Notes: generated by a model not told the origin, from the letters alone. Positions 1 to 8,478 are shown, counted from the first letter of the stretch. The stretch: DNA of 33,414 nucleotides from Acidobacteriota bacterium (GCA_018269075.1 JAFDVJ010000057.1:27274-60687); one strand, 5' to 3'. A program made the numbers and translations.

Positions 1-507
1 GCGGCCGTCGCCGCTCATCACTTCAAGAAAGCTCGTCCCCTTCGCGGCCGCCAGAATATCCGGTCGGCCGTCGGCGTTGAAATCGCCGGCGGCGAGAAAA
101 TCCGGAGAAAAACCGATCGTTGCCCGGACGGCCGGCGCTTCGAACGGCCGGTTTTCGCCGTTCGCACTCCGCCCGCTGCCTTTATAAAACCGCAGCGATC
201 CGGTCGCGTCGGCCGTCACGAGGTCGGGGACGCCGTCGGAATCGAAATCGGCGGCGACGAGCGTCTGCGGCGACTGTTCGCCGGCGGCGTTCGGCGGCGA
301 AGCCAGCTCGACGCCGTCCCCGAAATTGACGAACGGTTTTCCGTCGGTCTGGCGAACGACGATCGGTTCGGTCGTTTCCGTTCGGTCGAAGCCCTGCATC
401 GCGGCCCGCGTCTGCCACGCGAAAAGCGCGCCGGCGGCGAGCGCCGGGGTCAGGAAAAAAGCGGCGGCCAGCCGGATAAGTCGTGAATTGCGGCGATCAT
501 TTTTCAT
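1..507 (-). CDS. Secreted FG-GAP/VCBS repeat protein A, N-terminal 169 residues only
   Basis: The frame is open from an ATG at 507 to the window edge, so only the N-terminus is present. It is preceded by a GAGGA ribosome-binding site about 8 bases upstream. Residues 1-35 carry a basic start and a hydrophobic stretch ending in LAAGALFAWQ, an export signal or signal anchor. Two FG-GAP-type calcium-loop motifs follow, DFDSDGVPDLV and DFNADGRPDIL, as in integrin-like beta-propellers. The same order (export signal, PFVNF-type segment, two DFxxDG loops, an FYKG segment between them) is found at the N-terminus of the giant protein at 8479-16479, so A is a paralogue and may continue into a beta-helix outside the window. 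Its function is probably surface or extracellular. The ligand is unknown. Confidence 0.85.
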   Translation of the reverse strand, partial: MKNDRRNSRLIRLAAAFFLTPALAAGALFAWQTRAAMQGFDRTETTEPIVVRQTDGKPFVNFGDGVELASPPNAAGEQSPQTLVAADFDSDGVPDLVTADATGSLRFYKGSGRSANGENRPFEAPAVRATIGFSPDFLAAGDFNADGRPDILAAAKGTSFLEVMSGDGR

Positions 508-544
508 ACTCGTGTCCTCGGTTTCTACCCGGATTTTGTCCGTG

Positions 545-586
545 TTCGCCCTACAGGGCGGAAAAAAACGCCGAACCGGCTCAAAA
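545..586 (-). promoter_or_regulatory. Upstream element shared with gene C (copy 1)
   Basis: On the minus strand this segment carries TTTTGAGCCG, then TTTCCGC, then TGTAGGGCGAA. The same blocks lie with identical spacing upstream of the gene at 2707-5070 (positions 5105-5146); about 30 of 42 positions match. It sits about 40 bases before the start codon of gene A. The conserved ends and free middle look like a two-part promoter or operator. An ECF sigma binding site is a reasonable guess given the neighbouring sigma genes, but this is inference. Confidence 0.45.
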
Positions 587-595
587 TAATAAAAA

Positions 596-628
596 AACGG
601 CCGGTTTATTTTTTTGTCAACGGCCGTT
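596..628 (-). terminator. Intrinsic terminator-like hairpin upstream of gene A
   Basis: An 8-bp stem (AACGGCCG/CGGCCGTT) with a 17-base loop is followed on the minus strand by a U-rich tract. Sequence around it is strongly similar to the terminator at 2600-2634 that follows gene C, including about 40 bases before the hairpin. Gene B already has its own terminator at 794-829, so this hairpin ends no gene visible here and may be a leftover of a lost gene. Confidence 0.5.
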
Positions 629-793
629 CGGCTTCCCGCGGGCGAGCCGGAAAAGGTTTGAAAAAGATCGCCGCCGCGATCGTCGGGTTCTTCAGGCCGC
701 CGCCGGTCAAACCCGAAAAGTCCGAGGGCGAGCTCGCGCGGCTCTACGAAGATCGACCTTTCTGACGGCGTTCAAGCGACGAAGCGAAAACAG

Positions 794-829
794 AAAAAAG
801 CGCCGCGTGTCGACACGCGGCGCTTTTTT
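794..829. terminator. Perfect palindromic bidirectional terminator after gene B
   Basis: A perfect 36-base palindrome: six A, a GC-rich stem centred on GTGTCGACAC, then six T. It lies about 20 bases beyond the stop codon of the minus-strand gene ending at 850 and would work in both directions. Confidence 0.85.
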
Positions 830-849
830 ATCGGATCAATACCTGACGA

Positions 850-2478
850 TCAATGCGCGTTGAAGTTCGCGACCGGGTAGTCGCCGTTCTGGCCGAACGG
901 CACGCTGAATGCGCCGGAGGTTCCGCCGAACACCCAGAACGCGCTCTGGCCGGCGGTCGGGCTCGCGCGGTAGACGGCGAAATCGGTCCGGCCGTCGCCG
1001 TCGTAATCGCCCGGCGCGGGCAGATCGGTCGCCGTGCCCCAGATCGCCGCCGGCGCGCCGCTGACGACGCCCGTCGTGCTCGGCCGGACGAACCATTGAA
1101 GCTGCCCGCCGACGGCCCGGACGACGGCGAGGTCGGTCCGGTTGTCGGCGTCGTATAAGCCGGGAACGATCGTGTCGCCCGACGTGCCGAAGGGGATCGA
1201 GGTCACGCCGGCCGTCGTCTGGTTCATCCAGAAACGCGTCTGGCCGCCGGCCTCGGCGCGCTGCACGACGAAGTCGGCGCGGCCGTCGCCGTCGTAATCG
1301 CCCGGGGACGGCAGGTCGCCCGCGATGCCCCACGGCACGTAGGTCACGAGCCCGTCGGGATTGTTCAGGCTGCCCCTGTAAAACCACGTGCTCGGCGCGT
1401 TGCGCGTGACGCCGGGCCGGTAGACGGCGATGTCCGCCCGGCCGTCGCCGTCGTAATCGCCGACGACCGTCGGATTGTCGCCGGTCTGCCCGAAAGCCTC
1501 GCTCCGGACGGTGTTGGTCGCGCTCTGCAGAATGAAGAACTTGGCGACCGTGACGCCGTCCGCGCGCCAGACGGCGATGTCGGTTTTCTGGTCGCCGTCG
1601 AAATCGGCGGGCGTCGGGAAATCGCCGTTCAGGCCCCACGCCGAGGCGAAGGTCGTGTTCGAGCCGTTCAGATTGACGAACCACGTCAGCTGGCCGTTCG
1701 GGCCGCCGCCGGTGTTCCGCGCGACGGCGAAATCGGTCTTGCCGTCGCCGTTGAAATCGACCGTGTGCTGGTTGACGACGGCGTTCGTCGTGAGCGTCAG
1801 CGAGGCCGCCGAGATCGCGCCGGTGTCGGCCGACGTGCCGTCGCGGAACGAGAGCGTCCAGACGCCGTTCGGGTTCGGCACGGAAGCGAACGCCGCGCTC
1901 AGATTGGTCGCCGCCGGGTTCGTCGCCGACGGGCCCGCGCCGACCGTCCGGTAGTCGCCCGGCGTCGTCGGCGTCGCGGTCACCGCCCACCAGTTCGGGC
2001 CGGCCGCCGAGTCCGTGAAATTATACGGGCCGGTCAGGTCGGAGTTGCTGCCGAACGAGGTCGCCGAAGTCGCGCCCGTCCGGCTGAACAAGAGAAACGA
2101 CGGCGAGCCGCCCGGCGCTTTGAGCACCGCTTCGAGATCGCCGCGAAACGTGTGCGCCGGATTGCCCGACGTAAAGCTGATCCGGACGTCGGTGATCGAG
2201 CCGTTCATACCCGCGACGTTGAACGTCACGTTGCGCGGCGCGCCGTAATTCGGCGGGTTGCCGAGCGCGGTCCCGTCCGGGATCAGGCCGAGGCTCGCCG
2301 GGTCGGCATCGAAAACGCCGAACTGGCTTGGCGCGGCGGGCGTTTCTCCGGACTGGGCGGCCGCCGACGGCGGACCGCTGCGCCAGCCGAACGACAGCGC
2401 GACGACGGCCAGCACGACCGGCAGACAATTGATGCTCCAACGAATAAGACGACGACGCACGGGGGCGGAAACGAACAT
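850..2478 (-). CDS. Secreted protein B: P-domain-like beta-sandwich plus six FG-GAP repeats (542 aa)
   Basis: The start at 2478 is preferred over an in-frame upstream ATG at 2601 because an AGAGGT ribosome-binding site precedes it and it begins a clean signal peptide (basic stretch, then the hydrophobic run around LPVVLAVVALSFGW, AAAQ cleavage region). Residues about 55-235 resemble the proprotein-convertase P/homo-B beta-sandwich: a pattern of NVAG, ITDVRISF, HTFRGDLEAVL and WTLSFRDG. The rest holds six FG-GAP/VCBS loops at roughly 45-residue spacing, for example DFNGDGKTDFAV and DYDGDGRADIAV, expected to form a calcium-binding propeller. There is no catalytic domain. Probably exported and surface-bound or released; the partner is unknown. 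It is flanked by terminators at both ends, so it is likely transcribed alone. Confidence 0.85.
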   Translation of the reverse strand: MFVSAPVRRRLIRWSINCLPVVLAVVALSFGWRSGPPSAAAQSGETPAAPSQFGVFDADPASLGLIPDGTALGNPPNYGAPRNVTFNVAGMNGSITDVRISFTSGNPAHTFRGDLEAVLKAPGGSPSFLLFSRTGATSATSFGSNSDLTGPYNFTDSAAGPNWWAVTATPTTPGDYRTVGAGPSATNPAATNLSAAFASVPNPNGVWTLSFRDGTSADTGAISAASLTLTTNAVVNQHTVDFNGDGKTDFAVARNTGGGPNGQLTWFVNLNGSNTTFASAWGLNGDFPTPADFDGDQKTDIAVWRADGVTVAKFFILQSATNTVRSEAFGQTGDNPTVVGDYDGDGRADIAVYRPGVTRNAPSTWFYRGSLNNPDGLVTYVPWGIAGDLPSPGDYDGDGRADFVVQRAEAGGQTRFWMNQTTAGVTSIPFGTSGDTIVPGLYDADNRTDLAVVRAVGGQLQWFVRPSTTGVVSGAPAAIWGTATDLPAPGDYDGDGRTDFAVYRASPTAGQSAFWVFGGTSGAFSVPFGQNGDYPVANFNAH

Positions 2479-2599
2479 AGTTTTACCTCTCATTGAAAAT
2501 TGAAATCGACCGTTTTTTTCGGCGCTATGTAATGTAAATCGAAAACGACGCCCGAATCCGCTCACCGCCCGCCGAAAAAAAATTCCGGAAGGGAAGCGC

Positions 2600-2634
2600 A
2601 AAAAAAAACGGCCGCTTCCGCAGAAACGGCCGTT
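2600..2634 (-). terminator. Intrinsic terminator of gene C
   Basis: An 8-bp stem AACGGCCG/CGGCCGTT with a 12-base loop is followed on the minus strand by a run of nine T. It lies about 75 bases past the stop of the gene at 2707-5070. The flanking sequence recurs at 596-661. Confidence 0.8.
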
Positions 2635-2706
2635 CGAGTTTCCCGCCGGGCAGGCCCGAAGAGGTTTGATTTTATTGCTGTAGTTTCGGCCCCGTTCGCC
2701 GGAAAC

Positions 2707-5070
2707 TCAGGGCAGGTAGGCGGTTTCGATCGGCAGGTCGGTCGCGAGCCCGAAATTCGTCGCCGAGACGCCGCCGTCCGACGAGCGCTGGATCCACCAG
2801 ACGCCGTTGCGGTAAACGGCCAGATCGTTTTTGCCGTCGTTGTCGTAATCGCCCGGCACCGGCTTGTCGCCATTGATGCCGAACTGCTGGATCAGCGTCG
2901 AACCGTCCGAGGACCGGAGCGCGTACCAGACGCCGGCGCGAAAGACGGCGATGTCGGATTTGCCGTCGGCGTCGTAATCGCCCGTGACCGGGACGTCGCC
3001 GGCGAGGCCGAAATTGACGATGCCGATCGAGCCGTCGCCCGAACGGATGAAATACCACGTGCCGCTGCGAAAGACCGAAACGTCGGATTTGCCGTCGCCG
3101 TCGAAGTCCGCGACGAGCGGCGCGTCGCCCGACTGGCCGAACGTCGTGATGTTGATCGTCGCGCCGCCCGGCTGGACCGGATTGCTGTAGGCGATGTACC
3201 ACGTCCCGTTCGAGGGCCGGAAAACGGCGATGTCGGCGAAACCGTCGCCGTTGAAATCGCCGGGCCGCGGCAGATCGCCCGCCTGGCCCCACTGCGCGAA
3301 GCGGACCTGATTGTTCGAGGATTGGAAGATATACCAGACGCCGTTGCGGAACACGGCGCGGTCGGTTTTGCCGTCGCCGTCGTAGTCGGCCGGCGCGAGC
3401 TTGTCGCCGGAAAGCCCGAACTGGACCGGCGTGTAGCCGCCCGTGAAGCTGTCGAGATTGTGCCAGACGCCGTCGGTCGGGCGAAAGACGGCGACTTCCG
3501 ACGCGCCGTCGTTATTGAGGTCGCTGAACGTCCCGCCGTTTTTCAGATAGGTTTTGAGCTGCGCCGCGACGGCCTGCGCGTTGGGGCCGCCCGGACTGAT
3601 GCCGGCCGCGCCGCTGACGATCGTCCGGCCGTTCGGGCGGACGGCGAACGAGCTGTAGGAGATGCGGCCGTCGGTGCCGCTGCGGATCGGGAACGGCGTC
3701 GTGTAGCCGAGGTTCTGGAGGATGCCGCGCACCGCGAGACTGTCGGCGATGTCCGTCCGGTAGCGCGCGTAGGAGCGGTCGGGCGAGCCGTCCGGGTTGA
3801 GCCGGAAGATGTTGCCGTTGTATGAAATGCCAGTGATCTTGCCGTCGCTCTGCGCGCTCATTCTCGTGATCGCCTGCGTGTCGTAGCAGAAATTGCCGCC
3901 GCAGACCGGAATCAGCCGCCCGCTCGTCCCGAACGTCGCGTCGAACGTCAGGTCGGAGTTGTAGCGGACGAACTGCGGTGCGTTCGAACCGGCGACGCCG
4001 GCGACGAGAATTTTGCCGCTCCGCAGCTGGGCGACTCCGTAGGCGCCCTCGGCCGGATTTGTGTTGACCTGATCGAGAAACTGGCCGGTCGCGTTGCGGA
4101 AGACGATCCATTTCGGCTGCGAGAAAACGGCCGGGCCGGTCGAGACGAGCCGCGACTGGCTGCCGACGGAGAGAAAATCGCCGTTCGGCAGGATGTCGCC
4201 GTCGTTGATCTTCGTCGCGCCGAAGCCGTTCGTCGTGCTGCCGCTCGCGTCGGCCAGACTGGTGATGCTCTGGAGCGCGCCGTTCGTCGCGTAGACGGCG
4301 ACGAACCCTTTGAAGCGGCCGGTCTGGTTCGCGCCGACGAAATCGCGGCTGTTGCCGAAAACGACGATCCGGCCGTCGGTCGCGATTCGGATCCTGACCG
4401 GCGCGCCGTTAAATCCGGTGGTGACGGTCGGCAGCGCCTGATTGGTGCCGGTAAAGGTCCAGACCTTGCCGGCCGGCATCGTGTAGCTCGTCGCCGGAAA
4501 ATTCGGGTTGCCGCCCCAAGCGGCCACGATATTGCCGCCGAAGGTCGTGTCGAGCGTCCCGTTCGCGTTGAAGCGCCAGAGACAGAGATCGGTGCCGAGC
4601 GTGTTGTCGACGGCCGGGTTCGGCGCGCCGTTCACTGTGCACTGCGCGGCGACGACGATCTTGCCGTCGGCCGGCTGGATCGCGACGACCGGGCCGAGCA
4701 CGTTGGAATCGACGCTGTTGAAGGACAGGAAGGTCGTCTCGATCGCCCCCGCGCCGCCCGCGAAGCTCGCGTCGGCCGAGCCGTCGGCGTTGAGCCGGCG
4801 GATCACGAGATTGTTGTTGTAACTGCCGCCGCCGAGGCTTTTCGTGGCGCTCCCGGCGACGATCGCGCGGCCGTCGGCGAGCAGCTCGACCGGGCCGTAG
4901 CGGCGGCCGACATTCGTCGCGTCGTTCGTCGCCGGCAGCGGGTCCTGATAAATGCCGGTCCCGCCGGTGCCCCAGCTCGCGTCGAGCGCGCCCTGCTGCG
5001 CGAAAACGAGCGCCGGCATCGCCAAAATGATTAAAAGGGCCGTCAAGCCGAGAGAATTGTTCGATTTCAT
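2707..5070 (-). CDS. Secreted protein C: delta-60 repeats followed by six FG-GAP repeats (787 aa)
   Basis: The start at 5070 has an AGAGGAG ribosome-binding site and gives a signal peptide of about 24 residues (LTALLIILAMPALVFA, then Q). Residues about 25-480 contain delta-60 type repeats, seen as R-x-N-x-D/N-G-S/T-x-D-x-S/T-F patterns such as RLNADGSADASF, RFNANGTLDTTF and RYNSDLTFDATF. Residues about 515-787 contain six FG-GAP/VCBS loops (DLNNDG, DYDGDG, DFNGDG, DFDGDG, DYDADG, DYDNDG), each followed by a W-x-x-x-x-S segment and an FG pair. Both halves should fold as propellers. No enzyme motif is seen, so a binding or structural role outside the cell is inferred. It is divergent from the sigma gene at 5210 across about 140 bases that hold promoters for both. 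Confidence 0.9.
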   Translation of the reverse strand: MKSNNSLGLTALLIILAMPALVFAQQGALDASWGTGGTGIYQDPLPATNDATNVGRRYGPVELLADGRAIVAGSATKSLGGGSYNNNLVIRRLNADGSADASFAGGAGAIETTFLSFNSVDSNVLGPVVAIQPADGKIVVAAQCTVNGAPNPAVDNTLGTDLCLWRFNANGTLDTTFGGNIVAAWGGNPNFPATSYTMPAGKVWTFTGTNQALPTVTTGFNGAPVRIRIATDGRIVVFGNSRDFVGANQTGRFKGFVAVYATNGALQSITSLADASGSTTNGFGATKINDGDILPNGDFLSVGSQSRLVSTGPAVFSQPKWIVFRNATGQFLDQVNTNPAEGAYGVAQLRSGKILVAGVAGSNAPQFVRYNSDLTFDATFGTSGRLIPVCGGNFCYDTQAITRMSAQSDGKITGISYNGNIFRLNPDGSPDRSYARYRTDIADSLAVRGILQNLGYTTPFPIRSGTDGRISYSSFAVRPNGRTIVSGAAGISPGGPNAQAVAAQLKTYLKNGGTFSDLNNDGASEVAVFRPTDGVWHNLDSFTGGYTPVQFGLSGDKLAPADYDGDGKTDRAVFRNGVWYIFQSSNNQVRFAQWGQAGDLPRPGDFNGDGFADIAVFRPSNGTWYIAYSNPVQPGGATINITTFGQSGDAPLVADFDGDGKSDVSVFRSGTWYFIRSGDGSIGIVNFGLAGDVPVTGDYDADGKSDIAVFRAGVWYALRSSDGSTLIQQFGINGDKPVPGDYDNDGKNDLAVYRNGVWWIQRSSDGGVSATNFGLATDLPIETAYLP

Positions 5071-5104
5071 AATTTTCCGCTCCTCTGATTTAATGTTTTT
5101 CGGT

Positions 5105-5146
5105 TTCGCCCTACAAAGCGGAAATTTTTCGAAAAGCGGCTCAAAA
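5105..5146 (-). promoter_or_regulatory. Upstream element shared with gene A (copy 2)
   Basis: Minus-strand blocks TTTTGAGCCG, TTTCCGC and TGTAGGGCGAA stand at the same distances as in 545-586. The first base of GAGCCG is 27 bases from TGTAGGG in both copies, while the middle is diverged. It lies 35-76 bases upstream of the start codon of gene C. Only a core-like block can be guessed upstream of gene B; none is clear for gene D. Confidence 0.45.
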
Positions 5147-5150
5147 AAAA

Positions 5151-5179
5151 TGATTTTTTTTTTCGGGTTCGCGTATAAT
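5151..5179 (+). promoter_or_regulatory. Sigma-70-like promoter of the first ECF-kinase module
   Basis: A perfect TATAAT -10 lies at 5174-5179 with a weak -35 (TGATTT, 5151-5156) 17 bases before it. Predicted transcription starts near 5186, leaving a leader of only about 24 bases. The context just before the -10 (CGG, then TTCGCG) resembles that of the second module at 16617-16634. Confidence 0.55.
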
Positions 5180-5209
5180 CATCGGTAAACCGATAGAAAT
5201 GCCGTGATT

Positions 5210-5788
5210 ATGGCCGAACCGACCGACGTGACAATTTTGCTCGAACGGATCAGCGAGGGCGATGGAAAAGCGCCCGAGGAGCTGCTGCCGCTCGTCTACG
5301 GCGAGCTTCGCCGGCTCGCCCACAGCTATCTCAAGAACGAGCGGTCAGATCACACGCTGCAGGCGACGGCGCTCGTTCACGAAGCCTATCTCCGGCTCGT
5401 CGACTGGGAAAAGGTCTCGTGGCAGAACCGCGCGCATTTCTTCGCCGTCGCGGCGCAGGTGATGCGCCGGATTCTCGTCGATCACGCCCGCGAAAAACGG
5501 GCGCAAAAGCGCGATTTCGGACAGAAAATGTCGCTCGACGAGGCGATCAGCTTTCCGTCGAAAAAGGGGCGCGAGGTCGATCTGCTCGGGCTCGACGACG
5601 CGCTCGAAAAGCTCGCCGCGTTCGATCCCGTGCAGAGCCGGATCGTCGAGCTCCGGTTTTTCGGCGGCCTGACGATCGAGGAGACGGCGCACTCGCTGAA
5701 GATTTCGCCGGCCACCGTCAAACGCGAATGGACGGTCGCGAAGACCTGGCTGCACCGCGAGATCGGCGGACCGAACAGAAGCGATTAA
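5210..5788 (+). CDS. ECF-family RNA polymerase sigma factor, module 1 (192 aa)
   Basis: Directs RNA polymerase to a specific promoter set. The N-terminal half has region 2 features (LPLVYGELRRLAHSYL, HTLQATALVHEAYLRL, AHFFAVAAQVMRRILVDHAR) typical of the TIGR02999-type ECF group that is common in Acidobacteria and Planctomycetes. Region 4 is at about residues 130-185 (RIVELRFFGGLTIEE, helix-turn-helix ending SPATVKREW, AKTWLHREI). ATG 5210 is chosen; GTG 5204 is an in-frame alternative and neither has a clear ribosome-binding site. The kinase gene follows after 10 bases, so they form an operon. No anti-sigma factor gene is seen; in related ECF groups a linked Ser/Thr kinase is thought to control activity, which fits here but is inference. 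Confidence 0.93.
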   Translation: MAEPTDVTILLERISEGDGKAPEELLPLVYGELRRLAHSYLKNERSDHTLQATALVHEAYLRLVDWEKVSWQNRAHFFAVAAQVMRRILVDHAREKRAQKRDFGQKMSLDEAISFPSKKGREVDLLGLDDALEKLAAFDPVQSRIVELRFFGGLTIEETAHSLKISPATVKREWTVAKTWLHREIGGPNRSD

Positions 5789-5798
5789 TGAGGCACAG

Positions 5799-8363
5799 AT
5801 GAATGAGGCAGACTGGAAACGCGTAAAAGATATCTTTCTCGAGGCATTGGCGAAATCCGGGGAAGAACGGCGCACTTATCTCGCGGCGGCCTGCGGCGAC
5901 AACGCCGACCTGCGCGTGGAAGTCGAGTCCCTGCTGAGCGAGAACCTGCTCGTCAGCGATTTTATCGAGGAACCGGTTTTTCAGGCCGGCCAGGTCTTCA
6001 AAAGTGACGAAAAAATGTCCGAAAGGCATTTCGGGGCTTACCGGATCGAGCGCGAAATCGGGGTCGGCGGGATGGGCGCGGTTTTTCTGGCGGCGCGCGA
6101 CGACGGCGAATTCAAGCAGCAGGCGGCGATCAAGATCATCCGGCAGACGCTCGCCGACAATCACCTTGTCGATCGTTTCAAACGCGAGCGGCAGATCCTC
6201 GCCAACCTCAACCATCCGAACATTTCGCGGCTTCTCGACGGGGGCGTCTCCGCCTCGGGCGAGCCTTTTCTGGCGATGGAGTTCATCGAGGGCGAGCCGG
6301 TCACGGAATATGCCGCCCGCGCCGATTTATCGCTCGAAGAACGCCTGAAATTATTTCTGAAGGTCTGTGCGGCCGTCCAGTATGCGCATCGGAACCTGAT
6401 CGTCCACCGGGATTTGAAGCCGGGCAATATTCTGGTGACGAAAGAAGGCGAGCCGAAGCTGCTCGATTTCGGGCTCGCAAAGCTGCTCGACGAAACCGAC
6501 GCGACGCAGACGCAGACCGCTTTCCGGGCGTTGACGCCGGCCTATGCCTCGCCCGAACAGATTTGCGGGGAACAGATCACGACGGCTTCGGATATTTACA
6601 GTCTGGGGGTCGTGCTTTACGAGCTTCTAACCGGCAAACGACCGTTTCAGTTCGAAAACGGGAGCCTCGACGAAATCATCAAAAAAATCTCGCGGACCGA
6701 GCCGAACCCGCCGTCGTCCGCGCGGGAGCTCGATGCCGAAACGGCGGATTCCGAAGAACCGGCCGCTCCCAAACTATCGTCCGTCGATCATAAGGCTCTC
6801 AGAGGCGATCTCGACAATATCGTGCTGACGGCGCTGCGTAAAGAGCCCGAGCGCCGTTATCAATCGGTCGCGGCGCTGGCCGACGATATCGAACGTTATT
6901 TGAGCGGCCTGCCGGTCGCCGCCCGGCCGAACACGTTTCAGTACCGGGCAGCGAAATTCATCGGTCGTCACAGGGCCGCGGTGGCGGTGGCGAGCTTCGT
7001 TTTCATCGTCATCATCGCGGCCCTGCTGTTCTCGATCCGCCAGTCGAACATCGCCCGCGGCCAGCGGGACGTCGCGAACGCCGAAAAACTGAAGGCCCAG
7101 CGCATCAACCGGTTCCTGCAGCAGATGCTGTCGTTTTCGAACCAGAGTTTCGGCTCGGTCGCGCCGGTTCCGAAATCAAAGGACGTGACGGTTAACGAGA
7201 TGCTCGGGGAAATCACGCCGCAGATCGAAACCGAGCTTGCCGACCAGCCCGAGGTTCGCGCGCAGATTCTGCGCACGATCGGCATTTCCTACGGTTCGCA
7301 GAGCAATTATGAGGCGGCCGAAATCAATCTTCGCAAGGCGCTCGAAATCCAAACCGAGATTTTCGGGGCGGCGCATCCGGAAACCTCGGCGACCGCGACC
7401 GCGCTCGCCGAGGTGTTGTTCAATCAGGCGAAAACGCGCGAAGCCAACGACGTTTTGGAAATGCCGGTCGCCTTTTACCGTCAGCAAAGGGCCGCGAAAG
7501 CGCCGGATTTCGAGCCGGTCAAAGCTGCCTACAGCTTCGGGCTGCTGGCGGTCGTCAAATTTTATCTGTTTGATTACCCGACCTCGATGGCCTTGTTCGA
7601 CGAGGCCGAGGCGATCGCTTCGGATGCCGATCTGCAGGGAAACGACCGGCTGCTGGTGGCGACGCTCAAGGCCAATCACGGCAAAGCCCTGTTCGATACC
7701 GGGGCCAAAGAAAAGGGCGAGGCGCTTTTGCTGGAGGCTCTTGCGAAGTTTCGCGCGTCTGACGGGCCGCCGCGGATCGAATACGGTTCTCTTCTCCAAA
7801 ATCTGGGCGAAGTCGCGATGAACAAAAATCTGCTTGACGAATCCGAAAATTATTACCGGGAGGCCGAAGCTATTTTCCGCCGGACCGAGGGCGACCGCAA
7901 TCAAAACGTCGCGATGGTATCAAGCCGGCAGGCGACGGTCGCTTTTCGTAAGGCGGATTATAAAAGGGCCGAAGAAAAAATCGGCGAAACGATCTCGATC
8001 TTCAAGGAGCTGTTTCCCGATAAAAGCCGGGATTTCGTGTTTACCTATTCGTTTTCGCTGATGGGCAATATTTTGACGAAGACCGGGCGCTATACGGAGG
8101 CCGAGGATTACTTTCGACAGGCGATCGCCATTTACGAAAAACAGCCGAAGAAGAATATGCCCGCGATCATCCGCGTGAAGACCGATTTCAGCCGCTGCCT
8201 GCTCGTTCAGAAACGATTTGCGGAAGCCGAAAAAATGGCGCTCGAAGCGGTCGATGAAGCGAAAGCCAACCTGCCGGAGGACGACATTTCGCGAAAAGCG
8301 GCGTTTGCCGCGCTCGCCGAAATTAATGAAAAACAGGGCAAAATAGTATCAGCGGGAAATTAA
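5799..8363 (+). CDS. Membrane Ser/Thr protein kinase with C-terminal TPR-like region, module 1 (854 aa)
   Basis: Residues 1-60 are the short helical lead found in this kinase class (W-x-x-V, ERRTYL, CGDNADLRVEVESLL). The kinase domain spans about 80-370: glycine loop GVGGMG at 88-93, ATP lysine K112, catalytic HRDLKPGN at 203-210 (D205), DFG at 223-225 and an SPE motif at 251-253. All key residues are present, so it should be active. One transmembrane helix is at about 393-411 (AAVAVASFVFIVIIAALLF), putting the C-terminal 440 residues across the membrane. That part is helical with TPR-like pairs (for example YEAAEINLRKALEIQ and YTEAEDYFRQAIAIYEK). It is co-transcribed with the sigma gene before it. 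Its likely role is to sense an envelope signal through the TPR region and adjust the sigma factor. Confidence 0.95.
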   Translation: MNEADWKRVKDIFLEALAKSGEERRTYLAAACGDNADLRVEVESLLSENLLVSDFIEEPVFQAGQVFKSDEKMSERHFGAYRIEREIGVGGMGAVFLAARDDGEFKQQAAIKIIRQTLADNHLVDRFKRERQILANLNHPNISRLLDGGVSASGEPFLAMEFIEGEPVTEYAARADLSLEERLKLFLKVCAAVQYAHRNLIVHRDLKPGNILVTKEGEPKLLDFGLAKLLDETDATQTQTAFRALTPAYASPEQICGEQITTASDIYSLGVVLYELLTGKRPFQFENGSLDEIIKKISRTEPNPPSSARELDAETADSEEPAAPKLSSVDHKALRGDLDNIVLTALRKEPERRYQSVAALADDIERYLSGLPVAARPNTFQYRAAKFIGRHRAAVAVASFVFIVIIAALLFSIRQSNIARGQRDVANAEKLKAQRINRFLQQMLSFSNQSFGSVAPVPKSKDVTVNEMLGEITPQIETELADQPEVRAQILRTIGISYGSQSNYEAAEINLRKALEIQTEIFGAAHPETSATATALAEVLFNQAKTREANDVLEMPVAFYRQQRAAKAPDFEPVKAAYSFGLLAVVKFYLFDYPTSMALFDEAEAIASDADLQGNDRLLVATLKANHGKALFDTGAKEKGEALLLEALAKFRASDGPPRIEYGSLLQNLGEVAMNKNLLDESENYYREAEAIFRRTEGDRNQNVAMVSSRQATVAFRKADYKRAEEKIGETISIFKELFPDKSRDFVFTYSFSLMGNILTKTGRYTEAEDYFRQAIAIYEKQPKKNMPAIIRVKTDFSRCLLVQKRFAEAEKMALEAVDEAKANLPEDDISRKAAFAALAEINEKQGKIVSAGN

Positions 8364-8424
8364 AACGGCCCGCGAAAAACGCGAAGCATCCGAAATAACG
8401 CCGCGCTTGCCAGCCGTTTTTTTT
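8362..8424. terminator. Likely shared terminator between convergent genes
   Basis: AAAACGGC at 8362-8369 pairs with GCCGTTTT at 8413-8420, followed by four more T. The interior contains a small CGCG/CGCG hairpin. It overlaps the kinase stop codon and lies between two genes that point at each other. The long interior makes it less certain than a classic terminator. Confidence 0.45.
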
Positions 8425-8478
8425 CCGCCTGAATCGATCAGCTTGCTGAACTTATTTCTTAACTTAAGGCCATTGCGC

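Noticed and set aside
850..3500. Recurring GCCGTCGCCGTCGTAATCGCC-like segments as a DNA repeat array
   Set aside because: They encode the DYDGDG loops of FG-GAP repeats; the irregular spacing follows the protein repeats.
5799..8363. Pseudokinase
   Set aside because: All catalytic residues (K112, D205, DFG) are present, as they are in the second kinase.
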